Assembly: GCF_018614775.1 (NCBI RefSeq)
Contig: NZ_JAGGOF010000010.1
Span: forward strand, 70,769-134,768
DNA: 64,000 nt
Source: Pseudomonas fluorescens
GTDB lineage: Bacteria > Pseudomonadota > Gammaproteobacteria > Pseudomonadales > Pseudomonadaceae
Direction: 5' to 3'
Every line of letters begins with the position of its first letter. The stretch's first letter is position 1. The notes under the pieces are model-generated. The model was not told the DNA's origin and did not search any database. It worked only from the letters and a program-made list of their open reading frames with translations. Made by a program: the position numbers and the translations under genes. Positions 28,878 through 37,862 of the stretch are shown here, in pieces.

Positions 28878-30371
28878 ATGACCACCCTGACTCGTGCCGA
28901 CTGGGAACAACGCGCCCGCGACCTGAAAATCGAAGGCCGTGCCTTCATCAACGGTGAATACACCGATGCGGTGTCCGGCGAAACCTTTGATTGCCTAAGC
29001 CCGGTCGATGGCCGCCTGCTGGGCAAAATCGCCAGTTGCGACGTGGCCGACGCCCAGCGTGCGGTCGAAAACGCCCGTGCGACCTTCAACGCCGGCGCCT
29101 GGTCACGCCTGGCCCCCAGCAAGCGCAAAGCCACCATGATTCGTTTTGCCGGCCTGCTCAAGCAGCACGCCGAAGAACTGGCCCTGCTCGAAACCCTGGA
29201 CATGGGTAAGCCGATCAGCGATTCCCTGTACATCGACATTCCCGGTGCGGCCCAGGCGTTGAGCTGGAGTGGCGAAGCCATCGACAAGATCTACGACGAA
29301 GTGGCCGCGACTCCCCACGACCAGTTGGGCCTGGTGACGCGCGAGCCGGTAGGCGTCGTGGGCGCGATCGTGCCGTGGAATTTCCCGTTGATGATGGCTT
29401 GCTGGAAGCTCGGTCCGGCGCTGTCCACCGGTAACTCGGTGGTGCTGAAACCGTCGGAAAAATCGCCGCTGACGGCCATCCGCATCGCTGCCCTGGCGGT
29501 CGAAGCCGGTATTCCGAAAGGCGTGCTGAACGTGCTGCCAGGCTACGGCCATACTGTCGGCAAGGCGTTGGCCCTGCACATGGACGTCGATACCCTGGTG
29601 TTCACCGGGTCGACCAAGATCGCCAAGCAACTGATGATTTACTCGGGCGAATCCAACATGAAGCGCGTCTGGCTGGAAGCCGGTGGCAAGAGTCCGAACA
29701 TCGTCTTCGCCGATGCCCCGGACTTGCAAGCCGCCGCCGAATCCGCCGCCAGCGCCATCGCCTTCAACCAGGGCGAAGTCTGCACCGCCGGTTCGCGCTT
29801 GCTGGTAGAGCGCTCCATCAAGGACACCTTCCTGCCGCTGGTGATCGAAGCCCTCAAGGGCTGGAAGCCAGGTAATCCTCTGGACCCTGCGACCAACGTC
29901 GGTGCCTTGGTGGATACTCAGCAAATGAACACCGTGCTGTCCTACATCGAGGCCGGTCACAGCGACGGCGCCAAGCTGGTGGCCGGTGGCAAGCGGATTC
30001 TCGAGGAGACCGGCGGCACCTACGTCGAGCCGACGATTTTCGATGGCGTGAGCAATGCCATGAAAATCGCCCAGGAAGAGATCTTCGGCCCGGTGCTGTC
30101 GGTCATCGCCTTCGACACCGCCGAAGAAGCTATCCAGATCGCCAACGACACGCCTTACGGCCTGGCGGCGGCGGTGTGGACCAAGGACATCTCCAAGGCT
30201 CACCTGACCGCCAAGGCACTGCGCGCCGGCAGCGTTTGGGTCAATCAGTACGACGGTGGCGACATGACCGCGCCGTTCGGTGGCTTCAAGCAGTCGGGCA
30301 ACGGTCGCGACAAGTCACTGCATGCGTTCGACAAGTACACCGAGCTGAAGGCGACCTGGATCAAGCTGTGA
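28878..30371 (+). CDS. pauC: Aldehyde dehydrogenase for polyamine-derived aldehydes (PauC/KauB/PuuC-like)
   Basis: A 497-residue NAD(P)-dependent aldehyde dehydrogenase. The nucleotide-site IVPWNFPLMMACWKLGPAL, catalytic Glu in LEAGGKSPNIVF, nucleophile Cys in FNQGEVCTAGSR and the C-terminal FGGFKQSGNGRDKSLHA are all intact. Length equals the P. aeruginosa enzyme I know as PauC/KauB, which oxidises gamma-glutamyl-aminobutyraldehyde, 3-aminopropionaldehyde or 4-guanidinobutyraldehyde. A GAGGAGG precedes the ATG. The PuuB-like oxidase and PauR regulator in this window support the same pathway. Confidence 0.88.
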   Translation: MTTLTRADWEQRARDLKIEGRAFINGEYTDAVSGETFDCLSPVDGRLLGKIASCDVADAQRAVENARATFNAGAWSRLAPSKRKATMIRFAGLLKQHAEELALLETLDMGKPISDSLYIDIPGAAQALSWSGEAIDKIYDEVAATPHDQLGLVTREPVGVVGAIVPWNFPLMMACWKLGPALSTGNSVVLKPSEKSPLTAIRIAALAVEAGIPKGVLNVLPGYGHTVGKALALHMDVDTLVFTGSTKIAKQLMIYSGESNMKRVWLEAGGKSPNIVFADAPDLQAAAESAASAIAFNQGEVCTAGSRLLVERSIKDTFLPLVIEALKGWKPGNPLDPATNVGALVDTQQMNTVLSYIEAGHSDGAKLVAGGKRILEETGGTYVEPTIFDGVSNAMKIAQEEIFGPVLSVIAFDTAEEAIQIANDTPYGLAAAVWTKDISKAHLTAKALRAGSVWVNQYDGGDMTAPFGGFKQSGNGRDKSLHAFDKYTELKATWIKL

Positions 30372-30430
30372 CTGCGCAACACTGATCCCCTGTGGGAACG
30401 AGCTGAAGCTGGGCGGTCGACACATATCCC

Positions 30431-30520
30431 TGTGGGAGCGAGCCTGCTCGCGATAGCGGTACGACAGTCGACGATTGTGTTGGATGTTGTCCCGTCATCG
30501 CGAGCAGGCTCGCTCCCACA
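30431..30520. repeat. REP inverted pair
   Basis: Facing REP copies between pauC and the MFS gene; a partial copy (TGTGGGAACGAGCTG) precedes it at 30391. Confidence 0.88.
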
Positions 30521-30568
30521 ATGTTTTGGTCGTGTCTGAAACCGATCACAGTCCACAGGAGCGTGGAA

Positions 30569-31711
30569 ATGCGTTGGGCGACTTACTTCGCCGTGTTGGC
30601 GTCGGTCCTGAGCGTCGGTCTGGCGCTGGGTGTCAGCATGCCGCTGGTGTCGCTGCGCCTGGAGGGCTGGGGTTATGGCTCATTCGCCATCGGCGTAATG
30701 GCGGCCATGCCGGCGGTTGGCGTGTTGCTGGGGGCCAAGGTGTCGAGTCGTTTGGCCGCGCGCTTTGGCACGGCGGCGTTGATGCGGCTGTGTCTCTGGG
30801 GCGGGGCGCTGTCGATCGGATTGTTGGCGCTGCTGCCCAGTTATCCGGTCTGGCTGCTGCTGCGCCTGGTGATTGGCCTGGTCCTGACCCTGGTGTTCAT
30901 TCTTGGTGAGAGCTGGATCAATCAACTGGTCATTGAACAATGGCGCGGACGGTTGGTGGCGCTGTATGGCAGCAGCTATGCGCTGAGCCAGTTATCGGGC
31001 CCGCTGTTGCTTGGAGCGCTGGGGACTGACCACGATTACGGGTTCTGGACGGGCGTCGCGCTGTTGTTGATTGCGCCACTGCTGTTGCTTGGCCGTAGTG
31101 GTGCACCGACCAGCGAGGCCGGCAGCGTTACGTTTGGCAATCTGTGGGCGTTTTGCCGAGGCTTGCCGGCGATAGCGTGGGCGGTGTCGTTGTTCGCCGC
31201 CTTCGAGGCAATGATCCTGACGTTACTGCCGGTTTACTGCTTGCGCCAGGGCCTCAGCGCCGAGATTGCACTGGCGATGGTCAGCACGGTGGTAGTCGGT
31301 GATGCGGTGCTGCAATTGCCTATCGGTGCCTTGGCCGATTACGTGTCTCGCCGGACATTGCTCATGAGCTGCGCGGTGCTGCTGGCGTTATCGAGCCTGG
31401 CAGTTCCACTGCTGATCGATACGCTGTTGATCTGGCCATTGTGGGTGCTGTTCGGTGCCAGCGCGGGCGGTCTGTTTACCTTGTCGCTGATCCTGATCGG
31501 CGAGCGTTACCGGGACGATGCGCTGGTGCGGGCCAATGCCCATGTCGCGCAACTGTGGGGCATCGGCTGCCTGGTCGGCCCCCTGGCAGCAGGGGCCGGC
31601 AGCCAGTGGGTCAGCGGGCATGCACTGCCGCTGCTCATGGCGGCGGGGGCGTTTGGCCTGGTGATTGTGTTGCTGCGTCACGGGGCGCTTGGGGCCCCTC
31701 AGCCTGCCTGA
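30569..31711 (+). CDS. MFS transporter
   Basis: A 380-residue permease with about twelve hydrophobic segments. The ATG at 30569 is preceded by AGGAG and gives MRWATYFAVLASVLSVGLALGV. The loop after the second helix, AKVSSRLAARFGTAALMRL, is the MFS A-motif position. In family terms it resembles the YcaD-type (DHA) exporters. It is located as in P. aeruginosa between pauC and the phospholipase-like gene. Substrate unknown. Confidence 0.88.
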   Translation: MRWATYFAVLASVLSVGLALGVSMPLVSLRLEGWGYGSFAIGVMAAMPAVGVLLGAKVSSRLAARFGTAALMRLCLWGGALSIGLLALLPSYPVWLLLRLVIGLVLTLVFILGESWINQLVIEQWRGRLVALYGSSYALSQLSGPLLLGALGTDHDYGFWTGVALLLIAPLLLLGRSGAPTSEAGSVTFGNLWAFCRGLPAIAWAVSLFAAFEAMILTLLPVYCLRQGLSAEIALAMVSTVVVGDAVLQLPIGALADYVSRRTLLMSCAVLLALSSLAVPLLIDTLLIWPLWVLFGASAGGLFTLSLILIGERYRDDALVRANAHVAQLWGIGCLVGPLAAGAGSQWVSGHALPLLMAAGAFGLVIVLLRHGALGAPQPA

Positions 31712-31744
31712 TCAGCCACGGATGATCTCCACAGCTTTTGCAGG

Positions 31745-33310
31745 CTACAACATCCGCTCCAACCCGACAGTCGTGGCGAACCAGGCATTGAACCGGCGCC
31801 ACCAGCTGCCAGGCTCGCGGTCCAGGTCGTGCAGTTTGCCGTTGTCCTCGGTGGTCCAGGCGAGCTTTCCATCTTCCAGCCGCACCTGGTAACTCAAGGT
31901 CGGCGCCATGCCTTGCAGCGCCAGCTCGCGCACCTGGCCGGCGAGTTCCTGACTGTCCACCAGCACGCCGACTTCGGTGTTCCACAGCACCGAGCGCGGG
32001 TCGAAATTGAACGAGCCGACGAACGCTTTCTGTCGGTCAAAAATGATCGCCTTGCTGTGCAGGCTGGAGTCCGATTCGCCGTAGGATTTGCTGTAGAACA
32101 GGTGTGGGCTGCTGCCGCTGTCGCCCGGTTGCCGACGCAGCTCGAACAAGCGCACGCCGTGTTCCAGCAACGCCTTGCGATACGGCGCATAGCCGCCGTG
32201 CACCGCCGGCACGTCCGTAGCTTCCAGGGCATTGGTCAGGAGGCTCACCGACACCCCGGCATCGGCGCGACTGGTCAGGTACACCAGCCCTGGCTGGCCG
32301 GGGACGAAGTAGGCGGAAATCATGATCAGTTCTTTGCTGACGCCCGTCAGCTCTGGCGCCAGTTGAGTGGTCAGCAGCAATTGTGGGTCCGGCTCGTCCT
32401 TGGCCAGTATTTTGCTGGGCGCGTCCCACATGGCCTGGTTCCAGGCCCAGATCAGTTGGCCGCGCCAGATGTCCAGGCGCGGCTGAGTTCTGTAGGTGGT
32501 CAGTTGCTGGTAGAGCGCTTGATTTTCCCTGTGGGTCTGTTCAAGTGACTCTTGCAGGCGCAGGCGACTGTTGGCCAGGTCCTTGGGCGTAGGGCGATGC
32601 GACAGGAACTGTTCGATGGGTTTGCTCAGGGCGCTGTTCCAGTACTGGTCGAAGCTATGCCCCAGTTGTTCGGCCACCGGCCCGACCCCGAGCAGGTCGA
32701 TGTCGGTGAAATTCAGGTTGGGTTCGGCGTCGAAATATTCATCCCCCAGGTTGCGGCCGCCAACGATGGCCATGCTGTTGTCCGCCAGCCACAGCTTGTT
32801 GTGCATCCGCCGGTGTTGCTGCGACAGGTTGAACAGGCGCCCGAGACTGCGGGTCACGCCGGTGGCGCGTCCCAGGTGCAGCGGGTTGAACAGGCGAATC
32901 TGGATCTGTGGATGGGCAGCCAGGGTCGCAATGACCTGTTCCTGGCCATCGCTGGTGGTGTCGTCCAGCAGGATCCGCACGCGTACGCCCCGGTCGGCGG
33001 CCTTGAGCAGTTCATCCACCAGCATCCGGGTGCTGATGCCGTCGTGAACGATGTAGTACTGCAAGTCCAGGCTGCTCTGGGCGTGGCGAATCAGCTCGGC
33101 CCGCGCGGTGAAGGCATCGGTGCTGTCGGAGAGCAACCGAAAGCCCGACTGCCCGCCATGGGGTGCGACCTGGGCCTGGACCGAGCGACCGAACGCGGAT
33201 TCGGCGGCCGGCAACGCCTGGGAGGGCTCGCGGGTGACATCAAAACTGGCGCAGCCGCCCAGCAGCGAGGCGACAAGCAGTAGCGCAGGCAGGATCGGTG
33301 TGGATCTCAC
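31745..33310 (-). CDS. Phospholipase D-like / cardiolipin synthase C-type lipoprotein
   Basis: A 521-residue protein with a lipoprotein signal (PALLLVASLLGGC) and two phosphatidyl-transfer HKD motifs, HNKLWLADNSMAIVGGRN near residue 165 and HSKAIIFDRQKAFVGSFN near 410. Both His and Lys pairs are intact, so activity is likely. The build resembles ClsC-type cardiolipin synthases and related PLD lipoproteins. The start is GTG at 33310 with no strong ribosome binding site. Convergent with the MFS gene. Confidence 0.88.
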   Translation of the reverse strand: MRSTPILPALLLVASLLGGCASFDVTREPSQALPAAESAFGRSVQAQVAPHGGQSGFRLLSDSTDAFTARAELIRHAQSSLDLQYYIVHDGISTRMLVDELLKAADRGVRVRILLDDTTSDGQEQVIATLAAHPQIQIRLFNPLHLGRATGVTRSLGRLFNLSQQHRRMHNKLWLADNSMAIVGGRNLGDEYFDAEPNLNFTDIDLLGVGPVAEQLGHSFDQYWNSALSKPIEQFLSHRPTPKDLANSRLRLQESLEQTHRENQALYQQLTTYRTQPRLDIWRGQLIWAWNQAMWDAPSKILAKDEPDPQLLLTTQLAPELTGVSKELIMISAYFVPGQPGLVYLTSRADAGVSVSLLTNALEATDVPAVHGGYAPYRKALLEHGVRLFELRRQPGDSGSSPHLFYSKSYGESDSSLHSKAIIFDRQKAFVGSFNFDPRSVLWNTEVGVLVDSQELAGQVRELALQGMAPTLSYQVRLEDGKLAWTTEDNGKLHDLDREPGSWWRRFNAWFATTVGLERML

Positions 33311-33370
33311 GTAGGATCATTCCGCTCGAATGCGTTGATTGGCTGTGGGTGCCGCTTCCCGGCGTACAGT

Positions 33371-34804
33371 TCAGACGCCGTCGCGCCGGGTTTCGTTCAA
33401 CAGCGCGATAGCGGCGGTTCCGACCCTGCGCACGGCCTCTTCGATCTGGGTCGTTGGCTTGGCAGCGTAGTTCATCCGCAGGCAGTTGCGGTACTTGCCC
33501 GACGCGGAAAAGATACTGCCGACGGCTACCTGCACGCCTTGGTCTTGCAAGACCCGATTGAGCTTCAAGGTGTCAAAGCCTTCGGGCAGTTCCACCCATA
33601 GCATGAAGCTGCCCCGCGGACGGCTGGCGCGGGTGCCAGATGGAAAATAGCGGCTGACCCAATCGATCATCACGTCACGATTACGCTGGTATTGAGTGCG
33701 CATCCGGCGTAAATGCGGTTCGAAGTGACCGCCCTTGAGAAACTCGGCGATGGCAATCTGTGGTTGCGGCGCGGTGGAACCGGTGCTGATGTATTTCATG
33801 TGCAGTACCCGCTCCAGGTACCGGCCGGGCGCTACCCAGCCCACGCGCAGGCCGGGCGCCAGGGTCTTGGAAAACGAACTGCAGAGCAGGACCCGGCCGT
33901 CATCGTCGAAGGATTTGATCGTGCGGGGGCGCGGGTAGGTGTAGGCCAGTTCGCCATACACGTCGTCTTCGATAATCGCCACATCGAAGCGCTGTGCCAG
34001 GGTCAACAGGGCGCGCTTGTTGGCTTCCGGCATGATGTAGCCCAGCGGATTGTTGCAACTGGGCGTCAACTGTATGGCCTTGATGGGCCATTGCTCCAAG
34101 GCCAGTTCCAATGCCTCCAGGCTGATACCGGTGAGCGGGTCGGTGGGGATTTCCAGGGCCTTCATGCCCAGGCCCTTGAGGGTTTGCATGGCGCCATGGA
34201 AGCTTGGCGAGTCCACGGCGACGATGTCGCCCTGCTCGCACGTGGCGCGGATACTCACGGACAGTGCTTCGTGGCAGCCCGTGGTAACGATCAGATCGTT
34301 GGCCCCCAGCTGACATCCCGAGTCCAGCAACAGGCGTGCAATCTGTTCGCGCAACGCCAGGTTGCCGTAGATGTTGTCGTAATACAGCCCCGGCATGTCT
34401 TGCCGGCGGCTGATCTGCGCGAGGCTGCGCAGCAGCGGTTTCATGGTCGGTGAATTGATATCCGGCATGCCGCGACCTAGCTGCACCACATCCTTGCGCG
34501 GCACCGCGCGTATCAACTCGAGCACTTGGTCCCACTGGGAAATATCCACGGGTCGCTGGGCTGGACGGCCTACGGCCGGCAGGTCCGGCAGTTCGCGGCT
34601 GACCGGTACGAAATAGCCGGATTTGGGTTTCGGCATCGCCAGCCCGCTGTCCTCCAGCATGCGATAGGCCTGCTGCACCGTACTCAGACTGACCCCGTGC
34701 TCCGTGCTCAAGGCCCGTACCGATGGCAGCCGGTCGCCTGGGCGGTAGAAGCCTTGTTCGATCCGGGTGCCGAGCAATTCGGCGAGATTCACGTAGAGGG
34801 TCAT
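33371..34804 (-). CDS. MocR-type regulator (GntR fused to aminotransferase)
   Basis: A 477-residue PLP-dependent regulator. The N-terminal winged helix (FYRPGDRLPSVRALSTEHGVSLSTVQQAYRMLEDSGLAM) is followed by a class I aminotransferase fold, with the PLP lysine in CSSFSKTLAPGLRVGW and aspartate region in DVAIIEDDVYGELAY. Such proteins control vitamin B6, GABA, taurine or amino-acid genes. It is divergent from the small DUF1127 gene, a possible target. Effector unknown. Confidence 0.9.
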   Translation of the reverse strand: MTLYVNLAELLGTRIEQGFYRPGDRLPSVRALSTEHGVSLSTVQQAYRMLEDSGLAMPKPKSGYFVPVSRELPDLPAVGRPAQRPVDISQWDQVLELIRAVPRKDVVQLGRGMPDINSPTMKPLLRSLAQISRRQDMPGLYYDNIYGNLALREQIARLLLDSGCQLGANDLIVTTGCHEALSVSIRATCEQGDIVAVDSPSFHGAMQTLKGLGMKALEIPTDPLTGISLEALELALEQWPIKAIQLTPSCNNPLGYIMPEANKRALLTLAQRFDVAIIEDDVYGELAYTYPRPRTIKSFDDDGRVLLCSSFSKTLAPGLRVGWVAPGRYLERVLHMKYISTGSTAPQPQIAIAEFLKGGHFEPHLRRMRTQYQRNRDVMIDWVSRYFPSGTRASRPRGSFMLWVELPEGFDTLKLNRVLQDQGVQVAVGSIFSASGKYRNCLRMNYAAKPTTQIEEAVRRVGTAAIALLNETRRDGV

Positions 34805-34983
34805 GGCGCATTCCCGATGAGCTGGACAACGGTGACCAATACAGATGGGCGAGAAAATGACGATTCAGTGCAAGAAAGGCCCATTCTGTATGGAAATAAA
34901 ACAAATCGATTGAATCTGTATTGCTTTTCGCTGTTCGCACATCATGAAACCTCTGGCTACCCAAGTAAACAGGAGCGACCAAA

Positions 34984-35229
34984 ATGAACGGCTTGAGCGA
35001 TGTGCGGCTGACGATACACAGTCAGGAACTGGTGGCAGGGCAGGAAAAGGGGCTGCGTGGCGCGACAATGCGCAATGCCCCGCCCTGCCTGAGCCGCTGG
35101 GGTCTGTTCTGGCATCGCCTGCATACACGCAAAGCCTTGTTGGAGCTGACACCCGAACAGTTGCGGGATATCGGGCTGAGTCGGCAGCAAGCGCGAGAGG
35201 AGGGGCTCAAGCCGTTCTGGCGGATTTGA
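34984..35229 (+). CDS. DUF1127 small protein
   Basis: An 81-residue protein whose last 45 residues form a DUF1127 (YjiS-like) domain: RWGLFWHRLHTRKALLELTP, EQLRDIGLSRQQAREEGLKPFW. AGGAG precedes the ATG. Some short DUF1127 proteins bind RNA and affect phosphate and carbon use in other bacteria. It is divergent from the MocR regulator. Confidence 0.85.
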   Translation: MNGLSDVRLTIHSQELVAGQEKGLRGATMRNAPPCLSRWGLFWHRLHTRKALLELTPEQLRDIGLSRQQAREEGLKPFWRI

Positions 35230-35242
35230 AACGAAGCAGTAC

Positions 35243-35274
35243 CTGTGGCGAGGGAGCAAGCGCCCTCGCCACAG
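35243..35274. terminator. Palindrome between convergent genes
   Basis: CTGTGGCGAGGG and CCCTCGCCACAG form a 12-base stem with a short loop between the DUF1127 gene and the convergent oxidase gene. It belongs to the same TGTGGCGAGGG repeat type as 1785-1814 and probably stops transcription from both sides. Confidence 0.6.
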
Positions 35275-35275
35275 A

Positions 35276-36589
35276 TCAAACCAACTCCTTCAGCCGATGC
35301 CACAACATCCCCAGTGCCAGCAGCGGCGAGCGCAGGTGTTTGCCGCCCGGGAAGGTCATGTGCGGAACCTGGGCAAACAAATCGAAGCCGCCGCTGTGCC
35401 GCCCACTGATCGCTTCGGCCAGCAGTTTGCCGGCCAGGTGCGTGGCATTCACTCCGTGACCGGAATAGGCCTGGGCGTAATACACGTTGGGCTGGTCCTT
35501 GAGCCGGCCGATCTGCGGCAGCCGGTTGGCGCCGATGCCAATCATCCCGCCCCACTGGTAATCGATCTTCACGTCCGCCAACTGCGGGAACACCTTGAGC
35601 ATTTTCGGCCGCATGTAGGCGCCAATGTCCTGCGGATCGCGGCCTGAATAGTGACAGGCGCCGCCGAACAACAAACGTCGGTCCGCCGAAAGCCGGTAGT
35701 AATCCAGCGCTACCCGTTGATCACAGACCGCCATGTTCTGCGGCAATAATGCCTGGGCCTGGGCCTGGCTCAGGGGGTCGGTGGCGATGATGTAACTGCC
35801 GGCGGGTAACACTTTGCCGCTCAGTTCCGGGTTGAGCCCATTGAGGTAGGCGTTGCAGCCCAGCACCAGCGTCTTGGCCCGCACCGAGCCCTGCTGGGTG
35901 TGCGCCTTCACTTCAGTGCCATAGTCGATGCGGGTGACCGCCGATTGCTCGAACAGTCTGACCCCGAGTTGTTGTGCGGCGGCGGCTTCGCCCAGGGCCA
36001 GGTTCAGTGGGTGCAGATGGCCCGAGCCCATGTCGATCAAGCCGCCGACGTAGCGGTCCGAACCCACGACACTGTGCATTTCGTGAGCTTGCAGGAGCCG
36101 GGTCTGGTGGCGATAACCCAGGCTGCGCAGTTCCTCGGCATCCTCGGCGAAGCCTTCCAGGTCACCGGGTTTGTTGGCGAGGTCACAGTAACCCCAGGTG
36201 AGGTCGCAGGGGATCCGAAAACGCTCGACCCGCTGTCGGACGATTTCCACCGCCTCAAGGCCCATGAGTTTCATCTGACGGACACCATCGGCGCCGATGA
36301 CCGGGGCGAACTGATCCAGCCCATGGCCGACGCCGCGGATCAATTGGCCACCGTTACGTCCGCTGGCTCCCCAGCCGATCTTGTGGGCTTCCAGCAGCAC
36401 CACACTCAAGCCGCGCTCGGCCAGTTCGATTGCCGTGTTCAGCCCGGAAAACCCCCCGCCCACCACGCAGACATCCGCAACCAGCTCGCCTTGCAGCAGC
36501 GGATGGTCCGGTTGCGGCAAGCTGCTGGCGGCATAGTAGGAGGCGGCGTGCGCGTGGCTCGGGACAGGTTGCTGAACACGGGCGTTCAT
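35276..36589 (-). CDS. FAD-dependent oxidase, PuuB/PauB type
   Basis: A 437-residue DAO-family flavoprotein. The dinucleotide fold is VCVVGGGFSGLNTAIELAERGLSVVLLEA near residue 40, followed by GWGASGRNGGQLIRG. A C-terminal IGIGANRLPQIGRL with YAQAYSGHGVNATHLAGKLLAEA binds FAD. This matches gamma-glutamylpolyamine oxidoreductases (PauB of P. aeruginosa, PA5309 by position). It would yield the aldehyde used by the PauC dehydrogenase at 28878. Confidence 0.87.
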   Translation of the reverse strand: MNARVQQPVPSHAHAASYYAASSLPQPDHPLLQGELVADVCVVGGGFSGLNTAIELAERGLSVVLLEAHKIGWGASGRNGGQLIRGVGHGLDQFAPVIGADGVRQMKLMGLEAVEIVRQRVERFRIPCDLTWGYCDLANKPGDLEGFAEDAEELRSLGYRHQTRLLQAHEMHSVVGSDRYVGGLIDMGSGHLHPLNLALGEAAAAQQLGVRLFEQSAVTRIDYGTEVKAHTQQGSVRAKTLVLGCNAYLNGLNPELSGKVLPAGSYIIATDPLSQAQAQALLPQNMAVCDQRVALDYYRLSADRRLLFGGACHYSGRDPQDIGAYMRPKMLKVFPQLADVKIDYQWGGMIGIGANRLPQIGRLKDQPNVYYAQAYSGHGVNATHLAGKLLAEAISGRHSGGFDLFAQVPHMTFPGGKHLRSPLLALGMLWHRLKELV

Positions 36590-36735
36590 GTGCGTAATCC
36601 TGATTGTTGTGTTTGAGAAATTTTACGGAGCATAAGCTGGGGATTCGTCCCTGGGCAACAGTGGTCGGCTGGCGGTGTCTGGGATGAGGCTTTTCGGGCA
36701 GAATCGGTAGCAGACCCCACTCGGTAATCGCCTCG

Positions 36736-37089
36736 ATGAGCTGCAACAGTCAAAAAATCCGCACGTTGCGTCAGCAGATTCCCTCGTTCGAGTGCGTACC
36801 GGGCTGTCACGACTGCTGTGGTCCGGTGACCACTTCTCCCGAGGAAATGTCACGCTTGCCGCGTAAGACCCGTGCCGAGCAGGACGCGGCCATGGAAGCG
36901 CTCGACTGCGTTCACCTGGGGCCGAACGGTTGCACGGTCTATGACGAACGACCGCTGATCTGCCGGCTGTTCGGCACCACCGCGACGTTGCCGTGCCCCA
37001 ACGGGCGGCGGCCGGTGGCATTGATCCATCCGCGGGTCGAGCAGCAGATTCATGAGTATATGGCGTCCAATCGCCAGGTGTTGGTCTAG
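36736..37089 (+). CDS. YkgJ-type cysteine cluster protein
   Basis: A 117-residue protein with a CxxxCxxCC signature (CVPGCHDCCGPVTTSPEEMSR) followed by CVHLGPNGCTVYDERPLICRLFG, the eight-cysteine pattern of the YkgJ family, thought to bind zinc or an iron-sulfur cluster. It lies between divergent and convergent neighbours and stands alone. No function is known. Confidence 0.88.
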   Translation: MSCNSQKIRTLRQQIPSFECVPGCHDCCGPVTTSPEEMSRLPRKTRAEQDAAMEALDCVHLGPNGCTVYDERPLICRLFGTTATLPCPNGRRPVALIHPRVEQQIHEYMASNRQVLV

Positions 37090-37092
37090 TCA

Positions 37093-37201
37093 GATCGTTC
37101 CTACGCTCTGCGTGGGAATGCCTCATCGAACGCTCCGCGTTCGGCTTTGTGGAACGCGGAGCGTCCCTGGCTGCATTCCCACGCGGAGCGTAGGAACGAT
37201 C
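37093..37201. repeat. Inverted repeat element (GTTCCTACGC type)
   Basis: The arms GATCGTTCCTACGCTC (37093-37108) and GAGCGTAGGAACGATC (37186-37201) are perfect inverted copies with internal palindromes, like the element at 6461-6587. It separates the YkgJ and Lrp genes, which converge. Confidence 0.8.
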
Positions 37202-37217
37202 CTCTGCGCGGGAGCGA

Positions 37218-37706
37218 TCAATCCGGAATCGGCAAACTCAGGCTTTCCTTCACTTCTTCCATCACGATGTAGCTCTTGGATTCGCGCACATGGGGCAGCT
37301 TGAGCAGGATGTCGCCCAGCAGCTTGCGGTACGAGGCCATTTCGGAAATCCGTGCCTTTACCAGGTAATCGAAATCCCCGGACACCAGGTGACACTCCAG
37401 CACATGGGGTAATTTCAGCACGGCGCGTCGGAACTCTTCAAAGGTGTCGCCGGATTTGTAGTCGAGGCTGATTTCGACAAACACCAGCAGGCTCCCCTTC
37501 AAGTGCTGCGGATTGAGCCGGGCGTTGTAGCCCATAATGATGCCTTCGCGTTCCAGGCGCCGGACCCGCTCGGTGCAGGGTGTTGTCGAAAGGCCGACCT
37601 TTTCCCCCAATTCCGTGAAGGAGATCCGCCCGTCCGCCTGGAGGATGCGCAGGATGTTGCGGTCGATCTTGTCCAGTTCGCGTTTGGTCTGGGTGTTGGT
37701 ACGCAC
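37218..37706 (-). CDS. dadR: Lrp/AsnC-type regulator of the dad operon
   Basis: A 162-residue Lrp protein. I place the start at GTG 37706 (VRTNTQTKRELDKIDRNILRILQ) because GGAGG lies ten bases ahead and this gives the known family length; the frame is open to 37754. Helix-turn-helix is ISFTELGEKVGLSTTPCTERVRRLE, and the RAM ligand domain contains VSGDFDYLVKARI. It is divergent from dadA. In P. aeruginosa the equivalent protein answers to L-alanine and activates dadAX. Confidence 0.93.
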   Translation of the reverse strand: MRTNTQTKRELDKIDRNILRILQADGRISFTELGEKVGLSTTPCTERVRRLEREGIIMGYNARLNPQHLKGSLLVFVEISLDYKSGDTFEEFRRAVLKLPHVLECHLVSGDFDYLVKARISEMASYRKLLGDILLKLPHVRESKSYIVMEEVKESLSLPIPD

Positions 37707-37738
37707 AGGTGATGCGCCTCCGTGAAAAGGGTTTTTAC

Positions 37739-37750
37739 CGAGAATTCTCG
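37739..37750. promoter_or_regulatory. Palindrome between dadR and dadA
   Basis: CGAGAATTCTCG is a perfect 12-base palindrome centred in the divergent intergenic region, with AT-rich TATAGGCAGTTATATAGTG just beyond. It may be an operator or wrapping site for the Lrp protein; this is inference. Confidence 0.35.
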
Positions 37751-37862
37751 CCAAATATAGGCAGTTATATAGTGAAAAGCACTGGCTGATCTTTTTTACA
37801 CTGCGCCCATTGAAGGTGTGTACAACAAAACGTCAGCGGTTATCCGCGATGAGGGCAACAAC